A DNA stretch of 14,616 nucleotides from positions 1 through 14,616 of the forward strand of contig JACSSI010000036.1 of assembly GCA_014879345.1 (NCBI GenBank), read 5' to 3'. The translations under genes and the position numbers were made by a program. This DNA comes from Anaerolineae bacterium. Lineage in GTDB: Bacteria; Chloroflexota; Anaerolineae; Promineifilales; Promineifilaceae. Numbering within the stretch: the first letter of the stretch is position 1; every line of letters begins with the position of its first letter. Under the pieces are notes generated by a model. The model ran no database searches and was not told where the DNA came from. It worked only from the letters and a program-made list of their open reading frames with translations. Below, in pieces: positions 14,430 through 14,616 of this stretch.

Positions 14430-14616
14430 CTATTCGCCTCCAGGGCCAACGTAGCGGTATTCGAGCGTAGGTGCTGTGAATTCAGAGAGGAGTTCCATGG
14501 CACGTTCTGCTTCTGTTTTGCCAATTTGGCTGCTGAAACCCGTGATCATTTCCCGGATTGTAGGGATGCGTTCATACTCAACCACGTTTGGCTCTCCTTG
14601 AATCCCACCCAGTTCT
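14430..14616 (-). CDS. C-terminal fragment of an unrecognised protein
   Basis: Open frame entering from the right edge and ending with TAG at 14430-14432. I translated it manually as about 62 residues that include VVEYERIPTIREMITGF and QIGKTEAERAMELLSEF and end YVGPGGE. It appears soluble, helical and charged, with no signal peptide or membrane segment in the visible part. I do not recognise a family from this tail. Its stop is 15 bases upstream of the GH99-like gene on the same strand, so a shared transcript is likely. Coding is supported by the absence of stops through the whole 187 bases and by ordinary amino-acid composition; the function cannot be called. Confidence 0.6.
   Translation of the reverse strand, partial: ELGGIQGEPNVVEYERIPTIREMITGFSSQIGKTEAERAMELLSEFTAPTLEYRYVGPGGE

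Overview
The window looks like a piece of a Chloroflexota genome, probably an Anaerolineae/Ardenticatenia/Caldilineae-type lineage known mostly from assemblies. This is an inference from the combination of gingipain-like secreted proteins, a GH99-type domain fused to LysM repeats, Pro/Thr/Ala-rich linkers, a secreted protein ending in FLPMITK (a tail type I associate with Chloroflexi exoproteins), and roughly 50-55% GC outside a more AT-rich middle section. It cannot be proved from the sequence alone. There is no rRNA, tRNA, CRISPR array, transposase or integrase. Coding density is very high and no gene-free gap exceeds about 55 bases.

Layout. Nearly everything is on the minus strand. Reading from about 11117 down to 1, nine genes follow one another with gaps of 8-31 bases or 4-base ATGA overlaps, so they are probably one operon: a small three-helix membrane protein; a Wzz-type polysaccharide co-polymerase fused to a BY-kinase with a tyrosine-rich tail; a small membrane protein with an extracellular beta-sandwich-like 'ELNT' domain; a PqqD-like RiPP-recognition protein; a large secreted C25 (gingipain-like) cysteine peptidase; a second, larger ELNT-domain surface protein; a second C25 peptidase that is a lipoprotein; a lysylphosphatidylglycerol-synthase-TM/flippase-like membrane protein; and a family-2 glycosyltransferase running off the left edge. 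The glycosyltransferase is easy to miss because its reading frame is open at the window boundary. I translated it by hand from 872 to 1 and it has intact GT2 motifs. To the right, radA (DNA repair) is the only plus-strand gene. It diverges from the operon at about 11.1 kb and converges on a GH99-like/LysM/C-terminal-anchor protein across a strong hairpin at 12563-12590. A C-terminal gene fragment of unknown function enters at the right edge.

How the genes may work together. The co-polymerase/kinase, flippase-like protein and glycosyltransferase are standard parts of an exopolysaccharide or glycan-decoration locus. Embedded among them is a pattern I do not recognise as described: an ELNT membrane protein followed by a C25 peptidase, occurring twice, with a PqqD-like protein inserted in one copy. 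The inference is a cell-surface assembly or processing system in which C25 peptidases act on, or are displayed with, ELNT-domain surface proteins.

The strongest genome-scale signal is the perfect 10-bp palindrome AACGGCCGTT. It occurs 21 times in 14.6 kb (about 0.014 expected for equal base use), always inside genes and 19 times in the frame that reads Thr-Ala-Val. It behaves like the highly iterated palindrome HIP1 of cyanobacteria, but with a different sequence. It is absent from 7881-10986, a stretch that overlaps the more AT-rich middle section.
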